This document shows, piece after piece, positions 36,491 through 47,263 of a stretch of DNA of 64,000 nt. The number at the start of each line of letters is the position of its first letter. The first letter of the stretch is position 1. The stretch comes from Tolypocladium sp. Sup5 PDA-1 (Eukaryota; Ascomycota; Sordariomycetes; Hypocreales; Ophiocordycipitaceae): positions 372,001-436,000 of the forward strand of contig JPHH03000003.1 in the NCBI GenBank assembly GCA_000750105.3, read 5' to 3'. The translations under genes were made by a program, and so were the position numbers. Under the pieces are notes generated by a model, which was not told the DNA's origin, searched no databases, and was given only the letters and a program-made list of their open reading frames with translations.

Positions 36491-37507
36491 ATGGACGACC
36501 TCCTTAGCAACGGCTACAACAACAGCCACCGGGCATTCCTTCAAGCTCTGCTCGCCCACGGCACAGTCACGTTCGAAGAGTCACAGTCGATTCTCGCGGC
36601 CATCTTCAATGCGGCCAATGGCGACGATGGCGAAATTCGCCCCGATCAAGTAACCCAGGAAGACTTCCAGGCCTACCTCGAAGTTGCGTCCGACGCGTCA
36701 TCCCTCTTCGACTACGAGATCCGAAGCGCCGTTCACCAGCTCACCAAGCAGCGCATCTACACTCTCGTGAACACGACATCGGACCCCCAGACGCAGTTGG
36801 CCACGACATACAACCCCGAAGAACTGTCCTTCATAAAGAGAGTCCTGGATGGCATGTTTGACAAATACAATACGCCTCGCATGGAGGTGCTCGCCATCAC
36901 GGAGATGCAGGCCATCAAATTTGCCCGGCCGAATCGGAGGCAGAGCCAGATAGACGGAGACGAGGAGGCGCCGACGCAGACATCAACCGACAGGGGACTG
37001 AAACATAGCGAAGTGGAAAACGTTCTGGCGGGCCTTATAGAAGGAGGATGGTTCGAGAAGAGCAAGGATGGCTTCTACTCTGTCACGCCGCGAGCCCTCC
37101 TGGAGCTGCGGCCGTGGATGGTCGACATGTACAACGACCCCGACGCTGGCCCGGACGAGTGGCAGCGGATCAAGTTCTGCGAGGCCTGCAAGGACATCGT
37201 GACGATGGGGCTGAGATGTTCAGAGCCGAACTGCACACTGCGTCTGCATGATATGTGCCAGGAGGCCTTCTGGAGAGCCAAGAGGACTGGGAGTTGCATC
37301 AAATGCTCGCGGGAATGGACGGGGACGCACTTTGTCGGCGAACGAGCCGTCACGATGACGGAGGCGTACCGGAGAGGCCGCAGACGGAGCGGCGGCCGAC
37401 GGAGCACGTTGGCGGACGAGGTCATACAGCAGCAACAGGCGGACGAAGCCATACAGCAACAGGCCTCGGAGGAGGAGAGGGACGAGGACGATGAGGGTGA
37501 CGAGTGA
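36491..37507 (+). CDS. nse1: Nse1, RING subunit of the Smc5/6 complex
   Basis: A single exon of 338 residues. The N-terminal part has the winged-helix segments typical of Nse1 (HRAFLQALLAHGTVTFEES, then the second wing near LKHSEVENVLAGLIEGGWF). The C-terminal variant RING is complete as C4HC3: Cys230, Cys233, Cys243, Cys248, His253, Cys256, Cys269 and Cys272. It ends with a Gln/Glu-rich acidic tail. In the known complex Nse1 pairs with the MAGE protein Nse3 and kleisin Nse4 and acts as a ubiquitin ligase in DNA repair and chromosome maintenance in the nucleus. The ATG at 36491 is chosen because the family starts shortly before the first helix; the frame is open further upstream but only with sequence unlike the family. 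Confidence 0.9.
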   Translation: MDDLLSNGYNNSHRAFLQALLAHGTVTFEESQSILAAIFNAANGDDGEIRPDQVTQEDFQAYLEVASDASSLFDYEIRSAVHQLTKQRIYTLVNTTSDPQTQLATTYNPEELSFIKRVLDGMFDKYNTPRMEVLAITEMQAIKFARPNRRQSQIDGDEEAPTQTSTDRGLKHSEVENVLAGLIEGGWFEKSKDGFYSVTPRALLELRPWMVDMYNDPDAGPDEWQRIKFCEACKDIVTMGLRCSEPNCTLRLHDMCQEAFWRAKRTGSCIKCSREWTGTHFVGERAVTMTEAYRRGRRRSGGRRSTLADEVIQQQQADEAIQQQASEEERDEDDEGDE

Positions 37508-37986
37508 TGACTGTAGCATGTGCAGGAAAAGCAGGTGCACGACATGTACATTTTGAAGATACCCCAGATCCAATCAAAACCTGGCCATATACGGACTACA
37601 TACATAGCCAACGTAGTCCATACTTCGAGGCTGATTATCTGCAGGATAAGCGACGGAGCTGCATGTGAAATCGAGATGCGGCATGCAGGGGGGGCCAACT
37701 AGACGGAAGCTTTGGCGGGGTCCAGATCGTGGCTCATGACATCACCCGGTGGCGGTGCTCCAGCGGCCGCCAGCCAAGTACCACGCGGCTGGGGGATCTG
37801 CGCCGCCAGCATTTCGAAGGCAAGGGGGCAGCTCCGTGTTGCAGCTGATGGCAAATAAAGCTCGAGGTTTCATCAAACAGCCTTTGTTCGACCCGTGTCT
37901 CCTCTCTACAAAACCGCTCGCTTCGCCAGGCATCCAGCACAACCAAGACCTCCCCCCAGATACCACCTCACAACAGCGGCGTCAAC
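37508..37986. other. Intergenic region
   Basis: About 480 nt between nse1 and the next co-directional gene. It contains a dispersed-motif copy (ATACGGACTACATAC, about 37588). No ORF is supported. It should hold the nse1 3' end and the promoter of the gene at 37987. Confidence 0.55.
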
Positions 37987-39335
37987 ATGCTGGAATTTTT
38001 TACCTACAAAAAGGTCAAGAAGCACAAGGCGCAGAAGGAGGCGCAGAAGGAGGCACAGAAGGAGGCACATAATGAGGCCAAGGAGGAGGCTAAGCGCCAG
38101 GCCGGCTCCGTCAGGGACGACGACGACATGCTGGACGAGCGCGCGGAAAAGCTGGACAAGCGCCACGGCAAGCAGCGCGCCCACGCCCACGCCCACGCCC
38201 ACGCCCACGCCCACGCCCACGCCCACGCCCACGCTGGCGACCATTCGGACTCGAGTGCCGCTCACACGCCGCCTGTTCTGCAGCCGGACGACGAGTCTTT
38301 CCTCGAGGAGCTTCTAGCTGGCGACGACGACGGGCCAGCACCGCCCCTGCCCCCACGACACTACCTGGACGAGTTCGACTGGCCGTCGGACAACGAAGCG
38401 GCTTCGACTAGCGAACTGAAGAAGGAGGAGGCTGTCGTGAAGGCTGTGGACAAGGTAGAGAAGAAGCCGAGCCGGTTCTCACTTCTCTTCACCAAGCACA
38501 AGAAGAAGGAAGAAGGGCTCAAACCCGAAGGTGTGCCACCTGAGGAGGGCGAGCGGGAGACAAGGGACCTCGGCCGCGTCCTCGACCGCCTGAACCTCTC
38601 GGCCAAGAACAACAAGGTCATTTCGACGGGCTCCTCCGAGGTCCTCCAGGATTTCACGCAGGTCTTCAAGGACCTCGTCAACGGCGTGCCCACCGCGTAC
38701 GACGACCTCGCCAGGCTCATCGAGGACCGCGACGGCACACTGTCCCGGGGCTTCGACAAGCTGCCCTCGTCGCTCAAGAAGCTCGTGACGCAGCTGCCCG
38801 ACAAAATCACCGGCAGCCTGGCGCCCGAGATCCTGGCGGCCGCGGCGGGAGCCCAGGGCATCAAGGCCGAGGCCGATGGCGGCATCAAGGGGACGGCCAA
38901 GAAGATCCTCATGCCGCATAACCTGGCCGAGTTGGTGACCAAGCCCGGTGCCATTGTCGGCATGCTGCGCGCCATCGTCGAGGTGCTCAAGACGCGCTGG
39001 CCGGCGTTTATCGGCATGAACGTCATCTGGAGCGTCGCCCTGTCTCGTAAGTTTTACTGCCGACTCACCAACGTACCACAGCTAACTTGCCGATAGTGCT
39101 GCTGTTCGTGCTGTGGTACTGTTACAAGCGCGGCCGCGAGGAGCGCCTCTTGCGCGAAAAGTCCGAGTCGGCCATTGACGGCAGCGACCGCATCGAGGAG
39201 CTCCCAGATGACCCGGCCCTGCCGGCCCCTGAGCCGAGAGTGGTGGACACGTCGGCCGAGCCGGCGTCAACGTCCGAGGTGGCGCGGTCGTCGGCTGTCG
39301 AGCCCGTGGAGGCTACTGCATCGAGGCGCTCTTGA
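37987..39335 (+). CDS. Single-pass membrane protein with Lys/Ala/Glu and Ala-His repeats
   Basis: Two exons, 37987-39046 and 39097-39335, give 432 residues. The N-terminus has a charged repeat (QKEA three times, then NEAKEEA), followed by nine Ala-His dipeptides (about residues 65-82). A helical central region with SSEVLQDFTQVFKDLVNGVP and LPSSLKKLVTQLPDKI is the best conserved-looking part. One hydrophobic segment near the C-terminus (WPAFIGMNVIWSVALSLLLFVLWYCY, spanning the intron) is followed by a basic stop-transfer KRGREER and an acidic tail. There is no signal peptide, so it is probably tail-anchored or internally anchored. Similar proteins occur in related fungi without known function. 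The His repeat could bind metal ions, which is speculative. Its end is only 241 nt from that of bre2. Confidence 0.75.
38179..38232 (+). repeat. Nine-copy GCCCAC hexamer encoding Ala-His
   Basis: A pure in-frame GCCCAC repeat. Purity at the nucleotide level suggests recent expansion and strain-to-strain length variation. Confidence 0.85.
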
Positions 39336-39576
39336 CGCCGTTATGAGGATACGAATATGGATACGGATACGGATACGTCTTTAACGATTATGAGAATTTC
39401 TGATTTCTGACGGCACGACGAGTGATGCGGGCATCCGGAGAGCTAGATACAACGCAATATTGCAAGAGGACGACGGGCGACACGCGCGTTTAAATAGTTT
39501 CACCTTTGAAAATGTTGGGTATCTCTGTACGTAAAATCCAAATGCCGATTGGCCAAGGTTCTTCCCTGTTTCAACA

Positions 39577-41285
39577 TCAGTCGTCCTGGACCAGCTCCTT
39601 GATCTCTTCTCTGCCCGGCCATATGACGGCCGCACTGGCTCTCTCCTGGACCCCGTTCTGGTCCGTCGCACCCCCGCCGTCTTGCATCCAGAAATCCACC
39701 TCATCCACGATGTCGTACACGACGTCCTCGGCAATCTGCTGCTTGTAGCGCTCGGAGAGTGCCTGGATCTTGTCCCGCTGAGGCTCCCCCGTGGGGACCA
39801 TGTCGACGTCGCCGTTTGTGGAGTCGTACCCTGGCGGTGGGTACCAGAAGTCCGGGCCGAAGTTGACCTCCGCGGCGCCGCCTCGGAATACGCTGACGGC
39901 TGGGTAATAACCGAGCATGCCGTCGTCGAGGCCCTCGCGGGCGCCGACCTGGGGCATGGGCTTGGAGGCCGGCGGGAGGAAGCCCAGGAGGTTCTGAAAC
40001 GGCGTTCCCATCAACACGCCATTCTTGTAGATCCTGATGCACGAGTTAGGCAAGGTGCGGAGCGCGGGACATGTATGGAGTGGGTTTGGCGTCTCGGAAG
40101 ATGAAGAGCCTGGGCCGACGGGAGACGGGTTCATCAAGTCTTCCAGCTCCTTGGTTGCGTGGTACTCGATCTTCTCAAAGTAGGTGTGGGCCTTGAATCG
40201 AATGGGCACCCGATCGCGCACAATGTTCGGTGCTTCCGTTGCTGGTGGCGGCTCATCGTCTTCCGCATCCACGGCCGGGTTGTAATTTCCGGACATGACC
40301 TTGCGGTGCAGGTGCTCGGATGGAAGCTGAATCTCCAGACCGATGACATCGCCTTCGCGGATGCTCTCTCCCGGGGGAAAGAACTCTTTCGGGCGCGACA
40401 TGTAGATCTTCTCTCCAGAGACATCGCGGATGCCGTAGCTGTATGCATCGAAGCCAACTGGCGCGTCCAGAGAAGCTTCCCGTCTTGCCCAGCCCATCCG
40501 CACGTGCCGTCCGCCGTCTGGTTTGGCAGCACCGTCCTTGGCTTCCCGCACACCCTGCGTGATCCTGCATTCCCAATACCATCGGCCTTGTCGGACTGCC
40601 ACATTGGCTCGTGTCATTCGAAAGCCTTTGTCTGTTGTGACCTGCTGTGCGGACTTGTCGAAGAAGACGTGTGTCGCCGCATCCTCGAAGCTCATGCGTG
40701 GGCCGAAGGGCTCGGGCTCGCTTTGGCGGTAGTATATCATGGACGGGAATAGGGGGTCGGCTATGCAGTGCGTGTATCGGAAATTCTTCTTGTTGAAAAC
40801 GCTTTGCAAGGTTAGCGAGAAGCTCTGGGACCACAATGGCACACTTTGGCCTCTTACTGTTCCGACGTCTCGAAAAATTCGACATTCCGCCCATCGTGTA
40901 TCGTCAGGTCGTGGTGCAATGTCATTACCGGGCCCCGAGGCAGCTCGAAATCGGATCCCTTTGGCGGCGCGAGCTTGTACCGCAAGGGACCCGACTCGCT
41001 CTGCTTTGGGTGGGCAGACGCCTTGGGATCAGGCGTCCCAGGCGCACTGTCGCCGCCCTTGGCCTCGCGCTTCTTGAAAGACTCCTTTTTGACGCGAGCG
41101 GGCTTGGAGCGATTCGGTTGCGACGCGTCCTCTGGCGGCTGGGACTCGGATGGCTTCGTCTCTGGGTTCAGAGGCGACGAGACGGCGGGGGTGCGACCCT
41201 CGTCCAGGGCGCGTTTTTGGGGGATTGAGGCAAGCGAGGCGGTGGGAGTGGGCTCCCTCTTGGGAGTCTCGAAGTCGGAGGACAT
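39577..41285 (-). CDS. bre2: Bre2/Ash2-like SPRY subunit of the COMPASS H3K4 methyltransferase
   Basis: Two exons, 41285-40858 and 40801-39577, give 550 residues. A Ser/Pro/Lys-rich N-terminus is followed by a SPRY domain split by an insertion, as in Bre2/Ash2: GFRMTRANVAVRQGRWYWEC, VRMGWARREASLDAPVGFD, YSYGIRD, GDVIGLEIQLP, then after the insert SCIRIYKNGVLMGTPFQNL, YYPAVSVFRGGAAEVNFGPDF. Ash2/Bre2 binds RbBP5/Swd1 and Dpy30/Sdc1 and stimulates histone H3 Lys4 methylation. The C-terminal RYKQQIAEDVVYDIVDEVDFW helix fits the Sdc1/Dpy30-binding region. The gene is divergent from sreA across about 1.2 kb. Confidence 0.92.
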
Positions 41286-42528
41286 TCTGGGCGGCGCAGC
41301 AGAGGAAGCGGGCGCTACAGCTGATGTGGCGTTGAGGTTGCGACGGGACGTGGTGTTTACAGCTCCAAGGTAATCCGTACCCTACGGAGACCTACGCACG
41401 GAGTAGCGTGTGCGACCGAAAACGGGGAGCAGGGGAGATTTGATGGGGAAGATAAGATAGCGATTCGCCTGCACCGGCTTCTGCACACATGGCAGCCCAG
41501 TCAGCAGACCCAACCAGGACTAGTCCTGCCGATGACCGATGGCCTGGTCACCCCTGCACTGCCCAAAAACAGCACAGCCAATGGCAGCGAGGCCAATGTA
41601 ATCAACACCGCCCGACGGGCCCTTCGCTGGGAGGCTAGAGCGCTCCCCCACAGCGCGAAGGCTTGTCAAAGCCTGTGGTGACGCTCTGGAGGGTCGCGGC
41701 AGCCGGGAGTCGAAGCATCGTGGAAAGCCACGGCGAAGGAAGAGGCCGACGAGTAGGGGGCACATTCCAGCGCCTCGACGACGAGGGCGGCGGTGGGCAC
41801 GCTTCCAAGGTTCGCCACGGACGGATTTGGGTTACACTCGGGAGGTTTAATGCATCCGTAGAGGAGCCTGGAGGCGACCTGTGCTGCCGCGTAAGGCCAC
41901 TGAACCCCCCGAGCGCCGGGCTCTAGACCGCTACTAGACCCTGCCCGCCCTCATCAGCGCTGCAGCAGCGACCTATCTCATCCTCCGTGGCCCCGCGCCG
42001 CCGATTGCGAGACGGCACCACCACGTATCCGTACTTTCCACCAACGCTGCCAGCCAGTGCAGGCTCTTCTCCTGTTCTCCTGGGACCGCGACGCCTTCAC
42101 CACTGCCCCCAACCCTGCGCTGTTGCTGCCCCTGTCCTCGCCAAAACCGCGCATCACGCCCGACGCCCTGCCTCAGGTCTTCTTGCATCCAGACGCAGCA
42201 CGCCACGCAGCCCCTTGACAGGCATCCATCCAGCTTCACCCCGGCCCGGACTCGGCAGGCCCGGTTTTGCCTCAGGAGAGGCTCGGTCGAGGAAACGTCA
42301 TCTTGACGGCGCTGCGCGCATCAACGTCGAGACCTCCGTTATCTGCCCCCTTTCATCTGCGTCCGCCACCATCGCGCCCATCTTGTTGAGAGCGGAAAAC
42401 AGCACCTCTCGTACTTGATCGCGAACGGAGCCGCTGGTCGCCACCCCTGGGCACCGCGTCAACCACTCCAACCGCCCGCGAAAATCAAAAGACATCCATC
42501 AGTCTCCTCGTGCCGGCTGCTTGTTTGC
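41286..42528. promoter_or_regulatory. Divergent promoter region of bre2 and sreA
   Basis: About 1.24 kb between two divergent ATGs. A dispersed-motif cluster lies close to bre2 (about 41368-41406). Tandem GATA sites lie at 41450-41460. The part nearer sreA is pyrimidine-rich and likely its 5' leader. No separate ORF is supported. Confidence 0.45.
41450..41460 (+). promoter_or_regulatory. Tandem GATA-factor sites (AGATAAGATAG)
   Basis: Two overlapping HGATAR matches, AGATAA and AGATAG, about 165 nt upstream of the bre2 ATG and about 1.07 kb upstream of sreA. Fungal GATA factors including SreA bind such sites, so autoregulation of sreA is possible. Single GATA motifs are common by chance; only the tandem arrangement makes this one notable. 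Confidence 0.3.
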
Positions 42529-44371
42529 ATGGTGATGAGCGAAGTGTCGCAATCGTCGGCGCCTCTGGGCCATCATCGAGAGCCTGGCTCGATGCGAACC
42601 GCGCTCCCGTCTCGACCCATGTCGTCCAAACCTCGCGACGCCACCGAATCCAGTACCCAGGGATCGACTGGGACGTCTGTCCACAGGGACAGTCGTGCGC
42701 CTGGACGCGACGATGGCAGCGCCTCCCCGAACTCGAAAGACAGCCCGATGAATGACGGCGCTGGCTCTTCCAGGGGCCCGAGCCCTGTCTCTACGGTTGG
42801 CGAAGGGAGCGTCAAGGCGAGTACCAGTCAGGGAGGACAAGTTTGCAGGTCCGTAGAAGCGAGTCCAGTTTCCCCCGGCCTCTCCGTAACTGACCGATTC
42901 CCGTGCAGCAACTGCGGCACTACTCGGACCCCTTTGTGGAGGAGATCTCCCCAGGGCGCGACGATATGCAATGCCTGCGGGCTGTATCTGAAAGCGAGAA
43001 ACACGTCTCGACCAACGAGCCTCAAGAAACCCCCCAATGTTGTTTCTACGGGGCCGCCTCGGCCGAGTCCCAGCAAGGCGATCTCAGCGTCAGGATCCAA
43101 GTTAGCACCGAACATGACTGGCGCAACCTATGTCTCGGCAGAGCAAACACCGACGGGAACCTGCCCCGGCGGTGGACGCTGCAACGGAACTGGTGGTGCT
43201 GAAGGCTGTAATGGATGTCCGGCGTTCAACAACCGAGTGTCTAAGAGCGCGCAGCTCGGTGTGATGCAGAGGCAAAAAGGCTGCTCTGGCCGCGCCGAAC
43301 CCTCAAACGACGAACCCACCCCGATCGATGTCAACGCCCTTCAGGCCCAAAACCAGGACAACACTGTTGTTATTGCCTGCCAGAATTGTGGAACCACCAT
43401 CACGCCGCTGTGGCGAAGAGACGAGAGCGGACATACGATTTGCAATGCCTGCGGTTAGTGGCTCTACCTTGGGTGCGGGTGCGGGGTTCTTGATGGTGCT
43501 GACATATAGAACAGGCCTCTATTACAAGCTCCATGGGGTGCATAGGCCAGTCACGATGAAGAAGGCGACGATTAAGAGACGCAAACGAGTTATCCCCGCA
43601 TCGCACGAGGACGAGCAGGATGAATCGGCGGAATCGGTCGACGCCCTCAGCCAGGAGAAGACGCCCGAGAGGGGAACGGAAAACGATGATGGTTCTATTA
43701 ATCTGGGAATGCGACGACGGCCGGACCAACCCCTGACCATCGAGCCTTCACCAGTTATGCGACCTAGCGGGAAAAATTCACCATTGCCGTCTGCGTCTGC
43801 GTCTGCGTCTGATCTCGCCGCATACCACCAGCCGAGTGGCTTCCCGCGACATATGCCGAACTCGCTGAACGATGACAACCGGTTACCGCCAATGACATCA
43901 ATGGCGGCGGCCATGTCCGAGAGACAGTCCTCGTTGTCCCCAGCGTCCTTTCTTTCGCCGAGACGGAAACGATCCTTTTCGGCAACCGAGACCGAGGCGG
44001 GCAGTGTGGCGGACAGCGGCCACGAGAGCGCAAAGCGCCTCTCATCCATAAAGTCGATCCTGAATCCCTCCATGTCCCACGATGACCGGCCGAGTTCGAG
44101 ACCTGGGAGCGTGGACCGAGGGGAGTATACACTTCCTCCCCTGCGATCATCTGGACCTGGCTACACATCGGCTGGAAGCCCCGGACCGTCCGCGAACATG
44201 GACTCTGCTTTTGGTGGCGGGCGATCGAATGAGGCACAGGGAACGCGGGACGTCGGGGATGGTGAGCGAGTCAAGGCGGGGCGGCGACTGGCTCTGCAAC
44301 AAGAGACGGACCGGATGCGAGAGATGCTTGCCGCCAAGGAGCGAGAGTTGATGGAGCTCGGGCATGAATAA
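42529..44371 (+). CDS. sreA: SreA/Urbs1-type GATA repressor of iron uptake and siderophore genes
   Basis: Two exons, 42529-43453 and 43515-44371, give 593 residues; the intron interrupts the second GATA finger. Finger 1 (126-151) is CSNCGTTRTPLWRRSPQG..CNACG. Finger 2 (from 284) is CQNCGTTITPLWRRDESG..CNACGLYYKLHG. Between them is the Cys-rich region (C212, C218, C227, C230; CPGGGRCNG..GCNGC) that is diagnostic for the SreA/Sre/Urbs1 branch and senses iron. A basic stretch (KKATIKRRKR) follows finger 2, then a Ser/Pro-rich tail and a C-terminal coiled coil ending LAAKERELMELG. Known role: represses siderophore biosynthesis and high-affinity iron uptake when iron is sufficient. The start is uncertain: ATGs at 42529 and 42535 are in frame, and the frame is open further upstream without ATG. 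Confidence 0.9.
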
Positions 44372-47263
44372 TGTCCAAAGTGGCAAGATTGATGAAGGAT
44401 TTGCGGATGACTTTACGAATCTCTTCTGTTGGTGCAAGGAGTCAGCAATTTCAGGGGGACGGGGCGGTATGGGTTAGGGGGTGCTCTGGTATGGAGACCC
44501 GGATGGCGGCTCAGCGGCGAATCGTGCTTTCTTCTCAACTGCTCATCTCTGTAGGAGACGTTAAGGAACCCCTCGCGGGGCTTGCTCCGAATTTAGCGGC
44601 GGCACAATTGTACATGCAGTTATTCCTTTGCTATAGACAGATACCTCGGCGGCGTAAGCTTCGCGATGACGGTACTCTTGGTGTCTACTCGCCAAACTTT
44701 GATTCTTCCAATGTCGAGATGGCTGCATAGCGTCTTTGGCGAGGACTTTTGAGTTGATGGGGGGTTTTTGATAGGACGAGTGTTGCTGGTCCGCCCAACT
44801 CCGGGCGTGGAGTTCATTCCGAGTTTCAGGCCAGCACATGGCATCGATGAACGCGGCTTTCGGAAAGGTCATAGAATTTGATGGGTATACTGGCATTGAT
44901 GCCTCCCAGAGCCCTTGGTCTGCGTCGCTGGCGGGCGAGAGCTGCCTTGGTCACAGCGTACGGAGTAGCTTCAAGGGGAGACGCGAGAGAACAAAGTCTT
45001 TTCCTTTACCGGCTATGCCAATGTGACTCGCCTTGAAATGTCAAAGCAAAGATGGTCTTTTCTACAATGGACCTGGTCACAGTCGATGGCCTCGGGCTTC
45101 GAAGAGCCAACGAAGGGCATGACGACCTACCTGACTCCAGGACGCGCATCTTGGCCGGACCCAAAACCGGAGGCGGTTCGTCGGATCGCCAGTGGCACGT
45201 GCGAAGGGTGCTGTCTCACCTCCAACCCCACAAAAGGCCGGTCGGTGACTCGGAGCAAGCGCCGGCGACGGACATTTTGTAGTCTATCGGCTGGTGGGGA
45301 TAGGCAGAATACGCCGTCAGCTCGCGCGAGTAGCGCCGACGGAAGCTAGAAGTTTCCAGAGGCACCCATGATTTGGCTTTGAACCGTTCGTCTCTGCAGC
45401 CGCGCAACGGCGCTCTCATCATGGTGTGAATGAATTGCGGCCAAGCCACCATGCTAGCATCAGCAGACAATTGGGCAGGCAATCGGCGGATGTTGCCAGG
45501 CTGGCTGGCTGGGCTAGACCGCCCGTATCGGCTCGGGATACGTACTTTGTAACGGTGGTGATGGTGGGCTTTTTGTCTTGTGCTTTACTAATGCAACGAG
45601 GCTGGCGGTCTGGTCAGCCCTGGGCTGGCGAGAGTCGACCATGTGCCGTAGGATCGGGTCGATGGATGACCGGCTGCAGCCTATCAGGCACGGCGGAAGA
45701 GCGCTGGTGGTGGTAACCCGGACCGAGAAGCCATCTTCCTGTTTACGAGTAGATCCTGGTTGCCTGCCTCGTACAGGGTGGCTTGTGGTGAGGGTGACGG
45801 AGATGGAGGAGATCCATGGAACTTGTGGCTGCCGCGGCCGAGGGGGGCCGGTGTCGGTGTCGGTGTCGTCGGGGGCGCCAGATCGAGAAGCACCGTCGCA
45901 CGGTGGCACAGTCCGTGTAAGCGATGCTCGTTGGGGGCAGTGTGTGGCAGCACGCACATGCGGGCGGACGTCCATGTCCATGCGGGCATTGAAGCGGATG
46001 GTGGCATGGAATGGACGGAGATTGGTGAATTGGGAGATGTGCGTACGTACAGATGGCTGAATGAGGCAATGCGACAAGATGCGATGCGATGAGATGGGTA
46101 TCGTGGATGGAGGTTGGTCCGTGAGTTTGCCGAGATGCATTGCTTCGAGATCCTGGGCACCAACGATGCAACGGCACAGTATGCGAGGCAAACTCCGGGG
46201 CAATGGAGGACACTGTGGTGGCGTGCAGGTTGCTTGATGCTTCGCATTCGGCGGGAGTGACGAGTCGACGACAGCATTGAAGCCTGTATCCAGAGGGCGC
46301 CGAGTTGAGCGCCTCCGCACAGTTGCTGGAGGCTGCCCTCACACCGTCCTGAGCTGTTTTTCCTCGGCTTACTCGTACTGATGAAGACGACGACGACGAC
46401 GACGACGACGACAACAAATGCGCTTCGTCAGATGTCTCGGGTCCTCTGCTGCGCGCTGGAAACGGTATCCGTATCTGATGGAGGGACGGGCACGGAGACC
46501 CGCGGCTGCGGTGAAGGCCCCAAAGGAACCCTGCCAGCCGCGCCGGGCCCTGGAGAGCGGGCCCTGGAGAGGAGGCCATCTTGCAAGTGTTAGGCTGCAT
46601 GTTAGCGTGGAGGTGGGGGGGGAGGACGAGGAGGAAGCGGCGCTGGCCTGTCAAACGAAGGGCGCACAATTGACATGAAGACTGGGCGGGCACCCCTGCC
46701 AAAGGCGACGTCTCCACGCAACGGCCCCCGGCTGCGGCTGGTCCTGGCGGTCCGTCGAACGTCGTCCGCTGCGAACTGGACGCATGACTCTTTTGGCTTT
46801 GCTGGAAAACATCCAATGCCACTGGTGTTGTCGCTACTTTTTTTTCAGGCGCAGGCGTGGTCCGAAGGTACCTCCACATGGCCTGGCGGCTTGTGCCTTC
46901 CCATGTACTCGCATCTCTGGGTCCTGACCGTTGAACAAAACTGACCTCAGCCCTCCGCATCCGTGACCTCTCCTCTCTTCTTGCTACATCCAACTCTGCA
47001 TTTCCTCGGGGCCTCCCTTCAAAGTTCCGCAATCCCGTTTGTGTTGCGTCGCATCTGAAGCGTTGACTGGAAAGCCTGCCCAGTCTCAATCTCTCGAAAG
47101 TGGATTCACCACAGGGCGTCGACGCCTTGTTCCCCGACATCGACGCATCGCCAGTCGTCGTGGTCTTGGGTCCGCGCCCTTCGGCCAGCGCCGCCAGCGA
47201 ATGGGAAGCACGCCTTTTTCTTGATCCCGCTCACGCCCTTGGTGAGCAGCAGCCAGCGCCGCC
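44372..47263. other. 2.9-kb intergenic region
   Basis: Between sreA and the homeodomain gene, both on the plus strand. A long minus-strand frame (47140-45743) lies here but has low-complexity, His/Ser/Pro-rich composition and no motif. A (ACG)n repeat lies at about 46386-46411. A dispersed-motif copy lies at about 44955. The last part probably is the promoter and 5' leader of the gene at 47264. Confidence 0.5.

Noticed and set aside
37906..38265. Minus-strand frame with alternating Val-Gly repeat
   Set aside because: It is the reverse reading of the GCCCAC repeat encoding Ala-His and has no support of its own.
45743..47140. 465-codon minus-strand frame upstream of the homeodomain gene
   Set aside because: His/Ser/Pro-rich low-complexity sequence, includes a poly-Ser run from an ACG repeat, and no motif. 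Judged chance opening in GC-rich DNA.
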